From an uncultured Erysipelotrichaceae bacterium (lineage in GTDB: Bacteria > Bacillota_I > Bacilli_A > Erysipelotrichales > Erysipelotrichaceae), in assembly GCA_944325685.1 (NCBI GenBank), contig CALVBC010000007.1, positions 1 through 60,850 of the forward strand: DNA of 60,850 nt, in the 5' to 3' direction. The stretch's first letter is position 1, and the number at the start of each line of letters is the position of its first letter. The notes beneath the pieces were generated by a model. It had not been told where the DNA came from, made no database searches, and saw only the letters and a list, made by a program, of their open reading frames with translations. Positions 18,784 to 27,080 of this stretch are shown here, one piece after another. A program made the translations under genes and the position numbers.

Positions 18784-19839
18784 CTATAACCTCTTACCAC
18801 TTTCCTTATCAAAGAGGAAGACACCTTTATCGCGTAAAGTGATCTCGATAATATCACCTGTTTTGTATGTATAATCGCTTGAAAGATAGACACGGATCTC
18901 GGCACTGCCGATCTTGATGTTGGCCAATTCTTCTTTACCCATCGTATATCTTTGGATGATCTCAGCTTTTGCATTTTTGACTTCATCAAAAGTAATGGCT
19001 TCAGGTCTGATACCTAAAACGACCTCTTGACCAACTTGTCCTACTTTACTATTCAATTTGATGACAGTGCTATTATCCAATAGTTCAAAATCACCATCTT
19101 CATTGATCTTACCATCGATCATATTGATCGGTGGATTACCTAAGAAACTAGCGACAAATTGATGTTTTGGATCGTCATATAATTCTTGTGGCTTATCCAC
19201 TTGCATCAGGACACCATTTTTCATTAAGACGATACTGTCTGAGATAGACATCGCCTCTTCTTGGTCATGAGTGACGAAGATCGTTGTGACTTTAGTTTCT
19301 TGTTGGATACGTCTGATCTCTTCACGCATCTCTAGACGTAATCTAGCATCAAGATTAGATAATGGTTCATCCAATAACAATAAACGAGGATTTTTGATGA
19401 GAGCACGGGCGATCGCTACACGCTGTTGCTGACCACCGGATAACTCCTTAGGTAGACGATCTAAATATTGATCGATCTGAACAAGTTTAGCCATCTCTTT
19501 GGCTTTCTCGATCCTTTCAGCTTTATTGACCTTTTGGATCTCAAGAGGGAAACAGATGTTCTCTAAAACGGTCATATGTGGATATAGGGCATAGTTTTGG
19601 AATACTAGACCAACACCTCTTTTTTGTGGTGGCATATCCGTAACATCATCATCATCGAAATAGATATGGCCTTCAGTTACCGGTAATATCCCTGCTAACA
19701 TATTTAGCATCGTCGATTTACCACATCCCGATGGACCAAGTAAAGCAGTCAATTTCCCACTTTCAAAATCCATCGTGAAATCATCAACAGCTACCGTATC
19801 TGGGAATTTCTTCGTAAGATGATCGATCTTAATTTGCAT
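18784..19839 (-). CDS. Carbohydrate ABC transporter ATPase, MsmK/UgpC type
   Basis: A 351-residue ATPase: Walker A GPSGCGKSTMLN, Q-loop VFQNYALYPHMT, signature LSGGQQQRVAIARAL, Walker B LLLLDEPLSNLD, H-loop FVTHDQEEAM, and a C-terminal TOBE/OB domain (about residues 240-345). The length fits CUT1 ATPases such as MsmK and UgpC. The gene sits between the binding protein and the permeases. A hairpin with a T run separates it from the binding-protein gene. Confidence 0.94.
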   Translation of the reverse strand: MQIKIDHLTKKFPDTVAVDDFTMDFESGKLTALLGPSGCGKSTMLNMLAGILPVTEGHIYFDDDDVTDMPPQKRGVGLVFQNYALYPHMTVLENICFPLEIQKVNKAERIEKAKEMAKLVQIDQYLDRLPKELSGGQQQRVAIARALIKNPRLLLLDEPLSNLDARLRLEMREEIRRIQQETKVTTIFVTHDQEEAMSISDSIVLMKNGVLMQVDKPQELYDDPKHQFVASFLGNPPINMIDGKINEDGDFELLDNSTVIKLNSKVGQVGQEVVLGIRPEAITFDEVKNAKAEIIQRYTMGKEELANIKIGSAEIRVYLSSDYTYKTGDIIEITLRDKGVFLFDKESGKRL

Positions 19840-19854
19840 ATTCTTCTCCTTTAA

Positions 19855-19893
19855 TAAAGAAAAAGCTTAGGGTCATAAAAGACCCTAGGCTTT
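19855..19893 (-). terminator. Intercistronic terminator-like hairpin after the sugar-binding protein gene
   Basis: On the minus strand, AAAGCCTAGGGTC-TTTTAT-GACCCTAAGCTT is followed by TTTTCTTT. The stem is about 12 bp with one mismatch. It lies between the binding protein (ends 19917) and the ATPase (starts 19839). Partial termination here would give excess binding protein. Confidence 0.7.
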
Positions 19894-19916
19894 CATAATT
19901 TAGTGTGTTATTTAGA

Positions 19917-21167
19917 TTAACCTTCTTGTAATGCTGAGTTACAGTTAGCTTCAGCGTTGCTTAGAGCAGTATCAACATCAGTAGTACCTGTAGCTACTTC
20001 TGTGAATAATTTTTCGATCTCTGTTCTAACTACAGCAACACCTGGGATAGCAGCAAATGAACCACCGATCTCTGAACGTAGGTTCTCTAAAGATGTATTA
20101 CCAGAAACGAATTCTTTATAAACATCTGTATCTCTTGTTGCTTGGTATGGTGAAGCATAGTTAGCTACTTTACAGAATTCAGCATTGACTTCTGGTGAAG
20201 CTAAATATAAAGCGAATTCTGCTGTTGCAGCCTCAGTAGCTTCATCAGCTGAGAAAACGATAACGCCACGGTTCCAAGCTGGTGTCCATTCAACTGAACC
20301 ACCTTGTGGTACTGGTGCAGTAGCATATTCTGAACCTTCAGGTAGGTTGATATATGGAGCTCCGGCAATTGAACCGATATATGATACTAAGTTCTCTGAG
20401 TTGAAATCATCTGAGAAGTAATCTGAGATCGTTGGGTTCAATAGGAATAAGCCACTTTCGATCGCATCAGCAAACCATTGAACTCTCTCAGCAACTTCAG
20501 GTGTGTTGAAAGTGACGCTCTTAGAAGCGACATCGATAAGTTCGTTGCCTGTTTGCATGATCAAAGTTTGACCAACGTCAGTTAGTGAATCAGCAGCGAA
20601 ACCATACTTTTCTGGATAAGCTTCTTTGATAGCTTCACAGTTTGCAACTAATTCATCCCAAGTTGTTGGAACTTGAAGACCTAACTCATCATAGATCGTC
20701 TTATTGTAGAAGAAGATAGGACCTGATGTGAATAAAGGTAGGATATGTAATTTACCATCAGTGAAACTTGTAGCTTCTTTATATGCGCCTTCATCAACAG
20801 TGCTAGCAAAGTTTTCTGGAACATACTTACCAAGATCTGCGACCATATCGTCAGTTACATAGTTAGCAGCTTCTGATGCATAGTGGATGATCATGTTAGG
20901 ACCTGTACCTGTTGATACAGCTTGCATGACTTTTGATTCGAAATCTTTTAATACTTGAGTCTCAACAACGACTTCGATATCTTCATGTGTTGCATTGAAG
21001 TCAGCAACAGCTTGATCGATGAAAGCTTGTTGATCTTCAGTGTAAGTGTGCCATAAGACAACGCGTGTCTTACCATCTTGAGTTGTAGAGCCACCGTTTT
21101 GTGAACTACAACCTACTAGGCTTAGCGCTAAGGCTAGAGCCAAGAACAACGTGATAATTCTTTTCAT
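19917..21167 (-). CDS. Sugar-type ABC solute-binding lipoprotein, UgpB-like
   Basis: A 416-residue lipoprotein with a signal peptide and lipobox ending SLVGC (C20), followed by a Ser/Thr/Gly linker. The mature part has the CUT1 binding-protein pattern (VVLWHTYTEDQQAFIDQAVADF, MPNMIIHYASEA-like and YNKTIYDELGLQVPTTWDEL). It resembles UgpB-like binders, but the ligand cannot be assigned. AAGGAGAG precedes ATG. It is the promoter-proximal gene of the importer operon. Confidence 0.92.
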   Translation of the reverse strand: MKRIITLFLALALALSLVGCSSQNGGSTTQDGKTRVVLWHTYTEDQQAFIDQAVADFNATHEDIEVVVETQVLKDFESKVMQAVSTGTGPNMIIHYASEAANYVTDDMVADLGKYVPENFASTVDEGAYKEATSFTDGKLHILPLFTSGPIFFYNKTIYDELGLQVPTTWDELVANCEAIKEAYPEKYGFAADSLTDVGQTLIMQTGNELIDVASKSVTFNTPEVAERVQWFADAIESGLFLLNPTISDYFSDDFNSENLVSYIGSIAGAPYINLPEGSEYATAPVPQGGSVEWTPAWNRGVIVFSADEATEAATAEFALYLASPEVNAEFCKVANYASPYQATRDTDVYKEFVSGNTSLENLRSEIGGSFAAIPGVAVVRTEIEKLFTEVATGTTDVDTALSNAEANCNSALQEG

Positions 21168-21179
21168 AACTCTCCTTAA

Positions 21180-21207
21180 TGTCTATTTAGACAATTGCAT
21201 TATAACA
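21180..21207 (-). promoter_or_regulatory. Promoter with overlapping palindromic operator for the sugar importer
   Basis: An extended -10 TGTTATAAT lies on the minus strand (hexamer 21204-21199). Just downstream, at the expected transcription start, is TGTCTATTTAGACA (21180-21193), whose arms TGTCTA/TAGACA are perfect complements. The position suits a repressor. No regulator gene is adjacent. Confidence 0.6.
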
Positions 21208-21235
21208 CTAACACTGATCCTTTTTGGTGCTTTTA

Positions 21236-21267
21236 AAGAAAAAAGCTCTAAATTTTGATAGAGCTTT
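21236..21267 (-). terminator. Terminator of the pgcA-trmR-acidic protein unit
   Basis: Stem AAAGCTCTA (21242-21250) with TAGAGCTTT (21259-21267). Read on the minus strand it is followed by a T-rich run. Confidence 0.8.
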
Positions 21268-21296
21268 GTTCAAACTTAATAGTGATTTAACTTATC

Positions 21297-22382
21297 TCAG
21301 TCGACGATATCAACGCGATAGCCTTCATACTCGCCATTTAATAAGCGAGCTTGGTTAGCGATCTCAAAAATATTAGCTAAGATCTTACCATCTTCATTGA
21401 TGAATTCCTTGATGACATCGACGATCATCTTGCCTTCATCGACATTGATCTGATAGTCATGATCTAAGACGATCTCAGTGAACTGACGAAGTTCATCGAT
21501 AGTCACAAAGGATATCCGATGGAGCAATAATACATAGCGATCATATGGATACTCATTTGCTAGTGATTCCTTTAGATCGTATACAGCGCGGATGAAGTTT
21601 AATGAAAGATATGGATATAGTTCACTAATCTTACTGTAGATGTCCTTATCTTCTTCAACTTCATCGACCTCTAAGGCATCTTTCAATTCCTCGGCCAACT
21701 CATCAAGATAAGCATCTTCGGCATTTTCTTTCTCTTCGACCTTTTCATCACTCAGATCTTCTTGGCGCAAGATCTCGGAGAAGATCTTATCGATCTCATC
21801 ATTATCTGCCTTCTCATCTTTGAAGACCTCACTCATATCGACTTCTTGACCATTTTCATCTAAGGCGATGGTCTCATCGATCGCTTTTTGGATCTCTTTT
21901 AGATAACCATCTTCGTCAAATGACAAGTCATCGTCTTCTTTCTCAGTATTAATCGAAACTAAGAGATCTTCGATCTCCTTTATGATCTCATCTTCATCAT
22001 GGTGTTCTTCTTCATTCACCGCTTTTTGATCATCCGGGATCTCTAGTTCAGCAAAGACCTCTTTGAGAGCTTCATCGATATCTTCATCTTCCTCTTTATC
22101 GATCCTAATCGCATCATCGGTGTCATTGAAGATATCATCGATGATGCTTTCACCGATGAATTTTAATGATTCAGTTATATCTTGGATATCATCTTCGATC
22201 GAAGAATCAAGATCCTCTGCTTCTTCTTTTTCATCTATGAGTTTTTGGCTTTGCGTATCTGTCAGCTCTTCTAATTCCCTTAAGATCTCATCGCTGTCAT
22301 CGCCTTCGTCTTTGATGACAGAGCTGAGATAGGTCAGAGCTGAAGCCGCTGCCGCAAACAATACGACATGTCCTATCTTCAC
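21297..22382 (-). CDS. Highly acidic membrane-anchored protein of unknown function
   Basis: A 361-residue protein I do not recognise. A short N-terminal hydrophobic helix (VVLFAAAASALTYLSSV, about residues 6-22) is followed by some 220 residues dominated by Asp and Glu (DDSDEILRELEELTDTQ, EEDEDIDEALKEVFAE). A more balanced C-terminal domain of about 110 residues follows (YPYLSLNFIRAVYDLKESL to YEGYRVDIVD). The long acidic part looks disordered or helical. It overlaps trmR by 4 bp and is last in the pgcA-trmR operon. Confidence 0.7.
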   Translation of the reverse strand: MKIGHVVLFAAAASALTYLSSVIKDEGDDSDEILRELEELTDTQSQKLIDEKEEAEDLDSSIEDDIQDITESLKFIGESIIDDIFNDTDDAIRIDKEEDEDIDEALKEVFAELEIPDDQKAVNEEEHHDEDEIIKEIEDLLVSINTEKEDDDLSFDEDGYLKEIQKAIDETIALDENGQEVDMSEVFKDEKADNDEIDKIFSEILRQEDLSDEKVEEKENAEDAYLDELAEELKDALEVDEVEEDKDIYSKISELYPYLSLNFIRAVYDLKESLANEYPYDRYVLLLHRISFVTIDELRQFTEIVLDHDYQINVDEGKMIVDVIKEFINEDGKILANIFEIANQARLLNGEYEGYRVDIVD

Positions 22383-22954
22383 AAGCTTTTCCTCCTTACT
22401 TGCAATATACCATCTCCGATATTCTCTTCTAGAATTATAGCAAATCGATCATCTTCTTGTACATAATCAATGAATTCTTGGATCTTTTTGACCATCGATA
22501 AAGTGTGACGATTATGCGTCAGTCCTCGATCTTTGACAAAACCATGGAAATTCATATTGTCAAAGATCATCACGCCCCATGGTACAAGATGGGGAAAGCA
22601 CATCTCGAGATATTCGATATTGTGGGCTTTACCCGCATCGACGAAGATCAGATCATAATCATGCCATATCTTAAGGTCTTTGATATCCATGTGATAGATC
22701 GATATCTGATCTTCTAAACCATTCTCTTTGACATTAACGATAGCTTGATCATAACGCTCTTTATCCCTTTCGATCGTATCGATATGGATCAGATCATCGA
22801 TCTTAGCCATCTCGATAGCACTATAGCCAATAGCACTACCAAGTTCTAAGATATTGCGATAACCATTTTTAGAAATGAGCTCTTTTAGATAAGCAAGGGT
22901 CCCATCCTTGATGATCGGGACCCCTTGCGCTAATGCTTTGTCTTTTAATGTCAT
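22379..22954 (-). CDS. trmR: O-methyltransferase, TrmR/YrrM type
   Basis: A 191-residue class I SAM-dependent methyltransferase of the O-methyltransferase family 3. The SAM motif is NILELGSAIGYSAIEMAK, metal and substrate segments include LIFVDAGKAHNIEYLE and MIFDNMNFHGFV. By length and motifs it fits TrmR, which methylates 5-hydroxyuridine at the tRNA wobble position. The ATG at 22954 overlaps the pgcA TGA (TGATG). It is translationally coupled to both neighbours. Confidence 0.8.
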   Translation of the reverse strand: MTLKDKALAQGVPIIKDGTLAYLKELISKNGYRNILELGSAIGYSAIEMAKIDDLIHIDTIERDKERYDQAIVNVKENGLEDQISIYHMDIKDLKIWHDYDLIFVDAGKAHNIEYLEMCFPHLVPWGVMIFDNMNFHGFVKDRGLTHNRHTLSMVKKIQEFIDYVQEDDRFAIILEENIGDGILQVRRKSL

Positions 22955-24642
22955 CACTTGAGCAGTTCACTCATAAAGACGTGATAGCGGTCGTTTTTCG
23001 CCTTAGCTTCTTTATAAGTCTTGTCCTTGATCGAGAAGTAGACCTTACATTTAGGTTCAGTGCCACTTGGTCTGATCGCGATAAAGGAACCATCAGCGAA
23101 GTAGTATTTTAAGACATCAGAGACATCATAGCCACTTAATTCAGTGACTTCATCACCGATATGTGTCTTACGCTCTTTATAGTCTTCCCATTTGACCACT
23201 TTATTGCCTTCGATCTCTTCGATCGGCTTTTGCCGTGTTTCATCCATGATCTCTTTTAAACGCTTAGCACCATCAGCACCAGGCAACATGATCGAAAGCT
23301 GTGAATCATAATAAGCCCCTAGACGCTCATAGATCCCATCCATGACGTCCTTTAAAGTCTTACCCTTTTCACGATAATAAGCACATGCCTCCGCTAACAT
23401 CAAGCAAGCTTGTGTCGCATCCTTATCACGGACAAATGGTGATACAAGTGATCCATAGGATTCTTCATAACCAAAGACGTAGTTTTTCGCATGGTCTTTT
23501 TCATATTGAGCGACCTTATCACCGATATACTTGAAACCTGTTAAGGTCTTTTCACATTCAACACCATAGTAGTTAGCGACAGCTTCACCGATATCAGATG
23601 TGACGATCGTATTAAACATGCAAGGTCTTTCTGGCATTAAGCCGAGCTCTTTTTTAGTGCTCAAGATATATTCAAGCAGCAATGCACCAGTTTGATTACC
23701 ATTGAAGATCGTATAGTCGCCATTATGATGCTTGATACCTACACCCATCCGATCACCATCAGGATCACAGACTAAGATGAGATCACAATCCTCTTTTTTA
23801 GCGAGCTCTAAGACCTTTTCATAAGCACCTGGCTCTTCAGGATTAGGTGTCTTGGTCTTAGAGAAGGCAGGATCTGGTTCACACTGTTCAAGTACAGGGA
23901 CTACATTATAGCCAGCCTCTTTTAAAGTATCTCTAACTGGATGATTAGAAGCGCCGTGTTCTGGTGAAAAGGCGATCTTGAAGTCCTTATTCAAGTCCTT
24001 GCGAAGCCTTATCCCTAATACTTCTGCATAATAAGCCTTATCGACTTCATCACTGACGACATGGATCAAACTTTCATCATATTCACCTGGTTTGATCGCT
24101 AAGATGTCATCTAGCATATCGATCTTGTCGATGACTTTTTGGGCTAGCTCAGGTATCAGTTGACAACCGTTGTGGTCATATAGTTTATAGCCATTGTACT
24201 CTTTAGGATTGTGACTTGCGGTGATCATGATACCACCATCACAATGATAGAACCTCGTCATAAAGGACAATTCCGGTGTCGGTCTTAGATCTTTAGCGAT
24301 ATATACTTCGATCCCATATGTCGCTAATAGATGGGCACAATCATAGCCAAACTCCTTTGAATGGTAACGATTGTCATAAGAGATAGCGACTTTAGGGTGA
24401 TCACTTAGCTCTTTTAGGTAGTTGATAAAGCCCATCGTTGCTTTCCTGACGGTATGGATGTTTAAACGATTAGGACCAACACCCATTAGGCCACGCATCC
24501 CCGCCGTTTGGAATTTGACATCGGTGTAAAAACAATCTTCGATCTCGCTTGCTGATAGGCTTTCTAATTCTTTTCTTAGCTCTGGATCAAGATCAGGATG
24601 ATCTTGCCAATACTTTAGTCTTTCTTGTATATCCATTTTCAC
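22954..24642 (-). CDS. pgcA: Phospho-sugar mutase (alpha-phosphoglucomutase)
   Basis: A 562-residue alpha-D-phosphohexomutase. The catalytic phosphoserine lies in GIMITASHNPKEYNGYK, the Mg-binding loop is DPDGDRMGVG, the sugar loop is GYEESYG, and the phosphate-binding C-terminal loop is RPSGTEPKCKVY. Size and motifs match PgcA, which makes glucose-1-P for UDP-glucose and wall glycopolymers. AGAGGTGA precedes ATG. It begins the pgcA-trmR-acidic protein operon. Confidence 0.9.
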   Translation of the reverse strand: MKMDIQERLKYWQDHPDLDPELRKELESLSASEIEDCFYTDVKFQTAGMRGLMGVGPNRLNIHTVRKATMGFINYLKELSDHPKVAISYDNRYHSKEFGYDCAHLLATYGIEVYIAKDLRPTPELSFMTRFYHCDGGIMITASHNPKEYNGYKLYDHNGCQLIPELAQKVIDKIDMLDDILAIKPGEYDESLIHVVSDEVDKAYYAEVLGIRLRKDLNKDFKIAFSPEHGASNHPVRDTLKEAGYNVVPVLEQCEPDPAFSKTKTPNPEEPGAYEKVLELAKKEDCDLILVCDPDGDRMGVGIKHHNGDYTIFNGNQTGALLLEYILSTKKELGLMPERPCMFNTIVTSDIGEAVANYYGVECEKTLTGFKYIGDKVAQYEKDHAKNYVFGYEESYGSLVSPFVRDKDATQACLMLAEACAYYREKGKTLKDVMDGIYERLGAYYDSQLSIMLPGADGAKRLKEIMDETRQKPIEEIEGNKVVKWEDYKERKTHIGDEVTELSGYDVSDVLKYYFADGSFIAIRPSGTEPKCKVYFSIKDKTYKEAKAKNDRYHVFMSELLK

Positions 24643-24650
24643 CTCTAATA

Positions 24651-24675
24651 AATAAGGAGATCATACGATCTCCTT
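24651..24675 (-). terminator. Terminator of ptsH
   Basis: Stem AAGGAGATC (24654-24662) with GATCTCCTT (24667-24675), loop ATAC, followed on the minus strand by a T-rich ATTTATT. It lies just beyond the ptsH stop. Confidence 0.75.
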
Positions 24676-24681
24676 TCATTC

Positions 24682-24948
24682 TTAAGCAATTACCTTTTGT
24701 GTCTTTAAGATCTCTTCGATCGTTTGGATAGCTACATCTTCATCCTCACCTTCACATGTGATGGTGATCTCTGATTGAGTTGGGATACCTAATGACATAA
24801 CTCCCATGATTGATTTCATATTGACAGCACGCTCTTTATATGCGACCTTGACATCGCTCTTGAATTTGCTGGCAGCATTTACGGCAACAGTAGCCGGACG
24901 CGCATGTAGTCCTACTGGATCTACTACGACAACTTTTATTTCTTTCAT
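24682..24948 (-). CDS. ptsH: Phosphocarrier protein HPr
   Basis: An 88-residue HPr. H15 (GLHARPAT) is the phosphotransfer site and S46 (NMKSIMGVMSLG) is the HPr-kinase site typical of Bacillota, so carbon-catabolite control through HPr(Ser-P) is likely. It is monocistronic, with its own ribosome binding site (CAGGAGGGATAAG) and terminator. No PTS enzyme I or sugar permease occurs in the window. Confidence 0.95.
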   Translation of the reverse strand: MKEIKVVVVDPVGLHARPATVAVNAASKFKSDVKVAYKERAVNMKSIMGVMSLGIPTQSEITITCEGEDEDVAIQTIEEILKTQKVIA

Positions 24949-25037
24949 CTTATCCCTCCTGATAATCTTGATTACAAGACTTATTCTAAACTAATCCCAC
25001 AGATAATTCAATCAAATATAAAGCGTTTTCAATATTT

Positions 25038-26126
25038 TCACTTAAAGCGTGGATCATAGGTCAAATATAACTTGCCATCTTTATAGTAACGTCTTTCAAG
25101 ACGATCACTTAATCCCGTCAATATCTCATAAGGGATCGTGTTTAGCTCTTTAGCCATATCGTATAGTGAAATATGTTCACCAAAGATCTCGACATCGCTT
25201 GTGACCTTGATCGGTACTTCACTTTCACACATGAGCTGATCCATACAGATATTGCCGACGATCTTGATATAGTGACCATCAACATACACCTTACGACCTT
25301 TATTGATGCGCAATAAGCCATCCGCATAGCCGATGGCTAAAGTGATGATATAAGCATCATGATCTAAGTGATATGTCTGACCATAACCGATGCCTTCGCC
25401 TTTTTTGACTAAACGACAATTAGTCACTGTTGAATACAAAGATACACAAGGCTTTAACTTTTGATCAACTGATGCATAACCCAATAGACCGATACCACAA
25501 CGGACATGAGTGGATATATCATCAAAAGCTCTGATCGTCGCATCGGTATTAGCCGTATGGATATAGGTAAAGTGATGATCAAGATGTTTGACGATCCTTT
25601 TAAAGCGTTCATATTGCATGACTGTAAAATCGATATCATCATCGCTTTTAGCGAAATGAGTAAATATACCTTCTACTATAGCCCCGTTTTCCTTTAGATA
25701 GGCCAATACTTCATCAATTTCATCTTCTAATATTCCGATCCGATGCATGCCGGTATCGATGGCTAGATGGACCTTAAGACAGAAAAGATCTTTTTTATCG
25801 ATACTGTAGATATAATCTTTAGATACCGTCGTTATCGCTACATCATTCAATAAGGCTTCTCGGATATCTTCTTTTGGCACATAGCCTAAGACCAAGATCT
25901 TAGCACTTACAAGGTTGCGTCTTAGATTGATGGCTTCAAGTAGTGATGAGACACCAAAGAAATCAACGCCTTCTTCCATTGCGATCTTAGCCACGATATG
26001 ATCGACAAGACCATAGCCATTAGCTTTGATGATAGCCATCATCTTTTTATTCGCTACTTCACTTAGATAGTGGATATTGTGACGATACGCATCGGTATCG
26101 ATCGATACAAAACTGTTAGCTTTCAT
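25038..26126 (-). CDS. alr: Alanine racemase
   Basis: A 362-residue PLP enzyme that makes D-alanine for peptidoglycan. The PLP lysine is in MAIIKANGYG, the fold-III barrel includes HLAIDTGMHRIG, and the C-terminal beta domain has YADGLLRINKGRKVYVDG and GNICMDQLM with the catalytic-tyrosine region. It shows that the organism makes a wall. The gene is single. TATAAT ends 7 nt before ATG with no Shine-Dalgarno, so the mRNA may be leaderless. Confidence 0.94.
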   Translation of the reverse strand: MKANSFVSIDTDAYRHNIHYLSEVANKKMMAIIKANGYGLVDHIVAKIAMEEGVDFFGVSSLLEAINLRRNLVSAKILVLGYVPKEDIREALLNDVAITTVSKDYIYSIDKKDLFCLKVHLAIDTGMHRIGILEDEIDEVLAYLKENGAIVEGIFTHFAKSDDDIDFTVMQYERFKRIVKHLDHHFTYIHTANTDATIRAFDDISTHVRCGIGLLGYASVDQKLKPCVSLYSTVTNCRLVKKGEGIGYGQTYHLDHDAYIITLAIGYADGLLRINKGRKVYVDGHYIKIVGNICMDQLMCESEVPIKVTSDVEIFGEHISLYDMAKELNTIPYEILTGLSDRLERRYYKDGKLYLTYDPRFK

Positions 26127-26133
26127 GTGTATG

Positions 26134-26139
26134 ATTATA
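26134..26139 (-). promoter_or_regulatory. -10 box of alr, leaderless geometry
   Basis: TATAAT on the minus strand ends 7 nt before ATG 26126. The gap (CATACAC) has no ribosome binding site. Confidence 0.55.
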
Positions 26140-26195
26140 ATACTTTCAAAATTGATTAGCTATTCTTTTTTAAATGTGCTAATATACATAGGCAT

Positions 26196-26271
26196 TGGGG
26201 TGTAGCCAAGCGGTAAGGCAACGGACTCTGAATCCGTCATTTCATAGGTTCGAATCCTATCACCCCAGCCA
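26196..26271 (+). tRNA. tRNA-Gln (anticodon CTG)
   Basis: Full cloverleaf with encoded CCA. The acceptor stem is TGGGGTG/CACCCCA, discriminator G, anticodon loop CTCTGAA between ACGGA and TCCGT. The first pair is U1-A72, the pair recognised by GatCAB. Confidence 0.93.
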
Positions 26272-26295
26272 ATGTAAAGTTTTTCGAAAAAGTGT

Positions 26296-26324
26296 TTGAC
26301 GGCTTGAGATGTGTATGCTATGAT
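26296..26324 (+). promoter_or_regulatory. Internal promoter of the tRNA cluster
   Basis: TTGACG, a 17-nt spacer and TATGAT lie between tRNA-Gln and tRNA-Val, close to sigma-A consensus. Transcription would start about 26331, 15 nt before tRNA-Val. The last six tRNAs thus probably form their own transcript. Confidence 0.75.
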
Positions 26325-26345
26325 TATTAAGCTTTCGAGCACATT

Positions 26346-26421
26346 GGAGGTTTAGCTCAGTTGGGAGAGCATCTGCCTTACAAGCAGAGGGTCAGCGGTT
26401 CGAGCCCGTTAACCTCCACCA
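26346..26421 (+). tRNA. tRNA-Val (anticodon TAC)
   Basis: Acceptor GGAGGTT/AACCTCC, discriminator A, encoded CCA. The anticodon loop is CTTACAA between TCTGC and GCAGA. Confidence 0.95.
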
Positions 26422-26432
26422 TTAAGTATTTT

Positions 26433-26508
26433 GCCGACTTAGCTCAATTGGTAGAGCAACTGATTTGTAATCAGTAGGTTGTGGGTTCAAGTCCTATAGT
26501 CGGCACCA
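26433..26508 (+). tRNA. tRNA-Thr (anticodon TGT)
   Basis: Acceptor GCCGACT/AGTCGGC, discriminator A, encoded CCA. The anticodon loop is TTTGTAA between ACTGA and TCAGT. Confidence 0.95.
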
Positions 26509-26515
26509 TTATTTT

Positions 26516-26600
26516 GGAGAGGTAGCGAAGTGGCTAAACGCGGCTGACTGTAAATCAGCTCCCTACGGGTTCGGCAGTTCGAATCTGCCCCTCTCCACCA
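26516..26600 (+). tRNA. tRNA-Tyr (anticodon GTA)
   Basis: Class II tRNA with a long variable arm. Acceptor GGAGAGG/CCTCTCC, discriminator A, encoded CCA. The anticodon loop is CTGTAAA between GCTGA and TCAGC. Confidence 0.95.
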
Positions 26601-26628
26601 TTACAAAGTAGTTGGTGATGAAGGATGT

Positions 26629-26704
26629 TGGGATGTAGCCAAGTGGTAAGGCAACGGACTTTGACTCCGTCATTTCGCTGGTTCGAACCCAGCCATCCCA
26701 GCCA
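26629..26704 (+). tRNA. tRNA-Gln (anticodon TTG)
   Basis: Acceptor TGGGATG/CATCCCA, discriminator G, encoded CCA. The anticodon loop is CTTTGAC between ACGGA and TCCGT. It also has the U1-A72 pair. It differs from the CTG copy mainly in the stems, so the two are likely a duplicated pair. Confidence 0.95.
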
Positions 26705-26709
26705 TTAAT

Positions 26710-26785
26710 GTCCCGGTAGCTCAGGCGGTAGAGCATCTGACTTTTAATCAGAGGGTCGAAGGTTCGATTCCTTTCCGGGACACCA
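26710..26785 (+). tRNA. tRNA-Lys (anticodon TTT)
   Basis: Acceptor GTCCCGG/CCGGGAC, discriminator A, encoded CCA. The anticodon loop is CTTTTAA between TCTGA and TCAGA. Confidence 0.95.
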
Positions 26786-26792
26786 CTGAATT

Positions 26793-26866
<74 letters not shown>

Positions 26867-26878
26867 TATGTTATCTAG

Positions 26879-26898
26879 ACCTTGTAAAAGGTTTTTTT
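26879..26898 (+). terminator. Terminator of the tRNA cluster
   Basis: Short stem ACCTT-GTAA-AAGGT followed by seven T residues, 12 nt after tRNA-Gly. Confidence 0.8.
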
Positions 26899-26914
26899 AT
26901 TTTGTCATCTTTTA

Positions 26915-26945
26915 AAAAGTAGAGTGCGTTTTGCACTCTACTTTT
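26915..26945 (-). terminator. Terminator of the FucI-like operon
   Basis: A perfect 13-bp stem (AAAAGTAGAGTGC at 26915-26927 with its complement at 26933-26945), followed on the minus strand by T residues. It contains the stop codon of the small membrane ORF. Confidence 0.85.
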
Positions 26946-27080
26946 CATCATTCACAAACATCGCAGCGATCGCAATGATCAGGGCTATAAAACCGATAGC
27001 GATACCGATCGGTCCTAGTACAAAGGTTAGACAAATAGCTCTAATACGATCGCCAGTAATAGATATTTGACACTTTTCAT
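26938..27080 (-). pseudogene. Small two-helix membrane protein gene, apparently frameshifted
   Basis: ATG at 27080 overlaps the stop of the FucI-like gene (TAATG), a strong sign of a real coupled gene. That frame reads MKSVKYLLLAIVLELFV and stops at 27027. A different frame then continues without a break as LGPIGIAIGFIALIIAIAA and MFVNDEK to 26938. Together they would make a protein of about 47 residues with two transmembrane helices. A single-base indel or sequencing error is the simplest explanation. Function is unknown. Confidence 0.5.

Noticed and set aside
26160-26342. 60-residue minus-strand frame across the first tRNA-Gln (with the phrase GWGDRIRTYEMTDSESVALPLGYTP)
   Set aside because: It is the antisense of a tRNA gene. 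Such peptides are a well-known annotation artefact.
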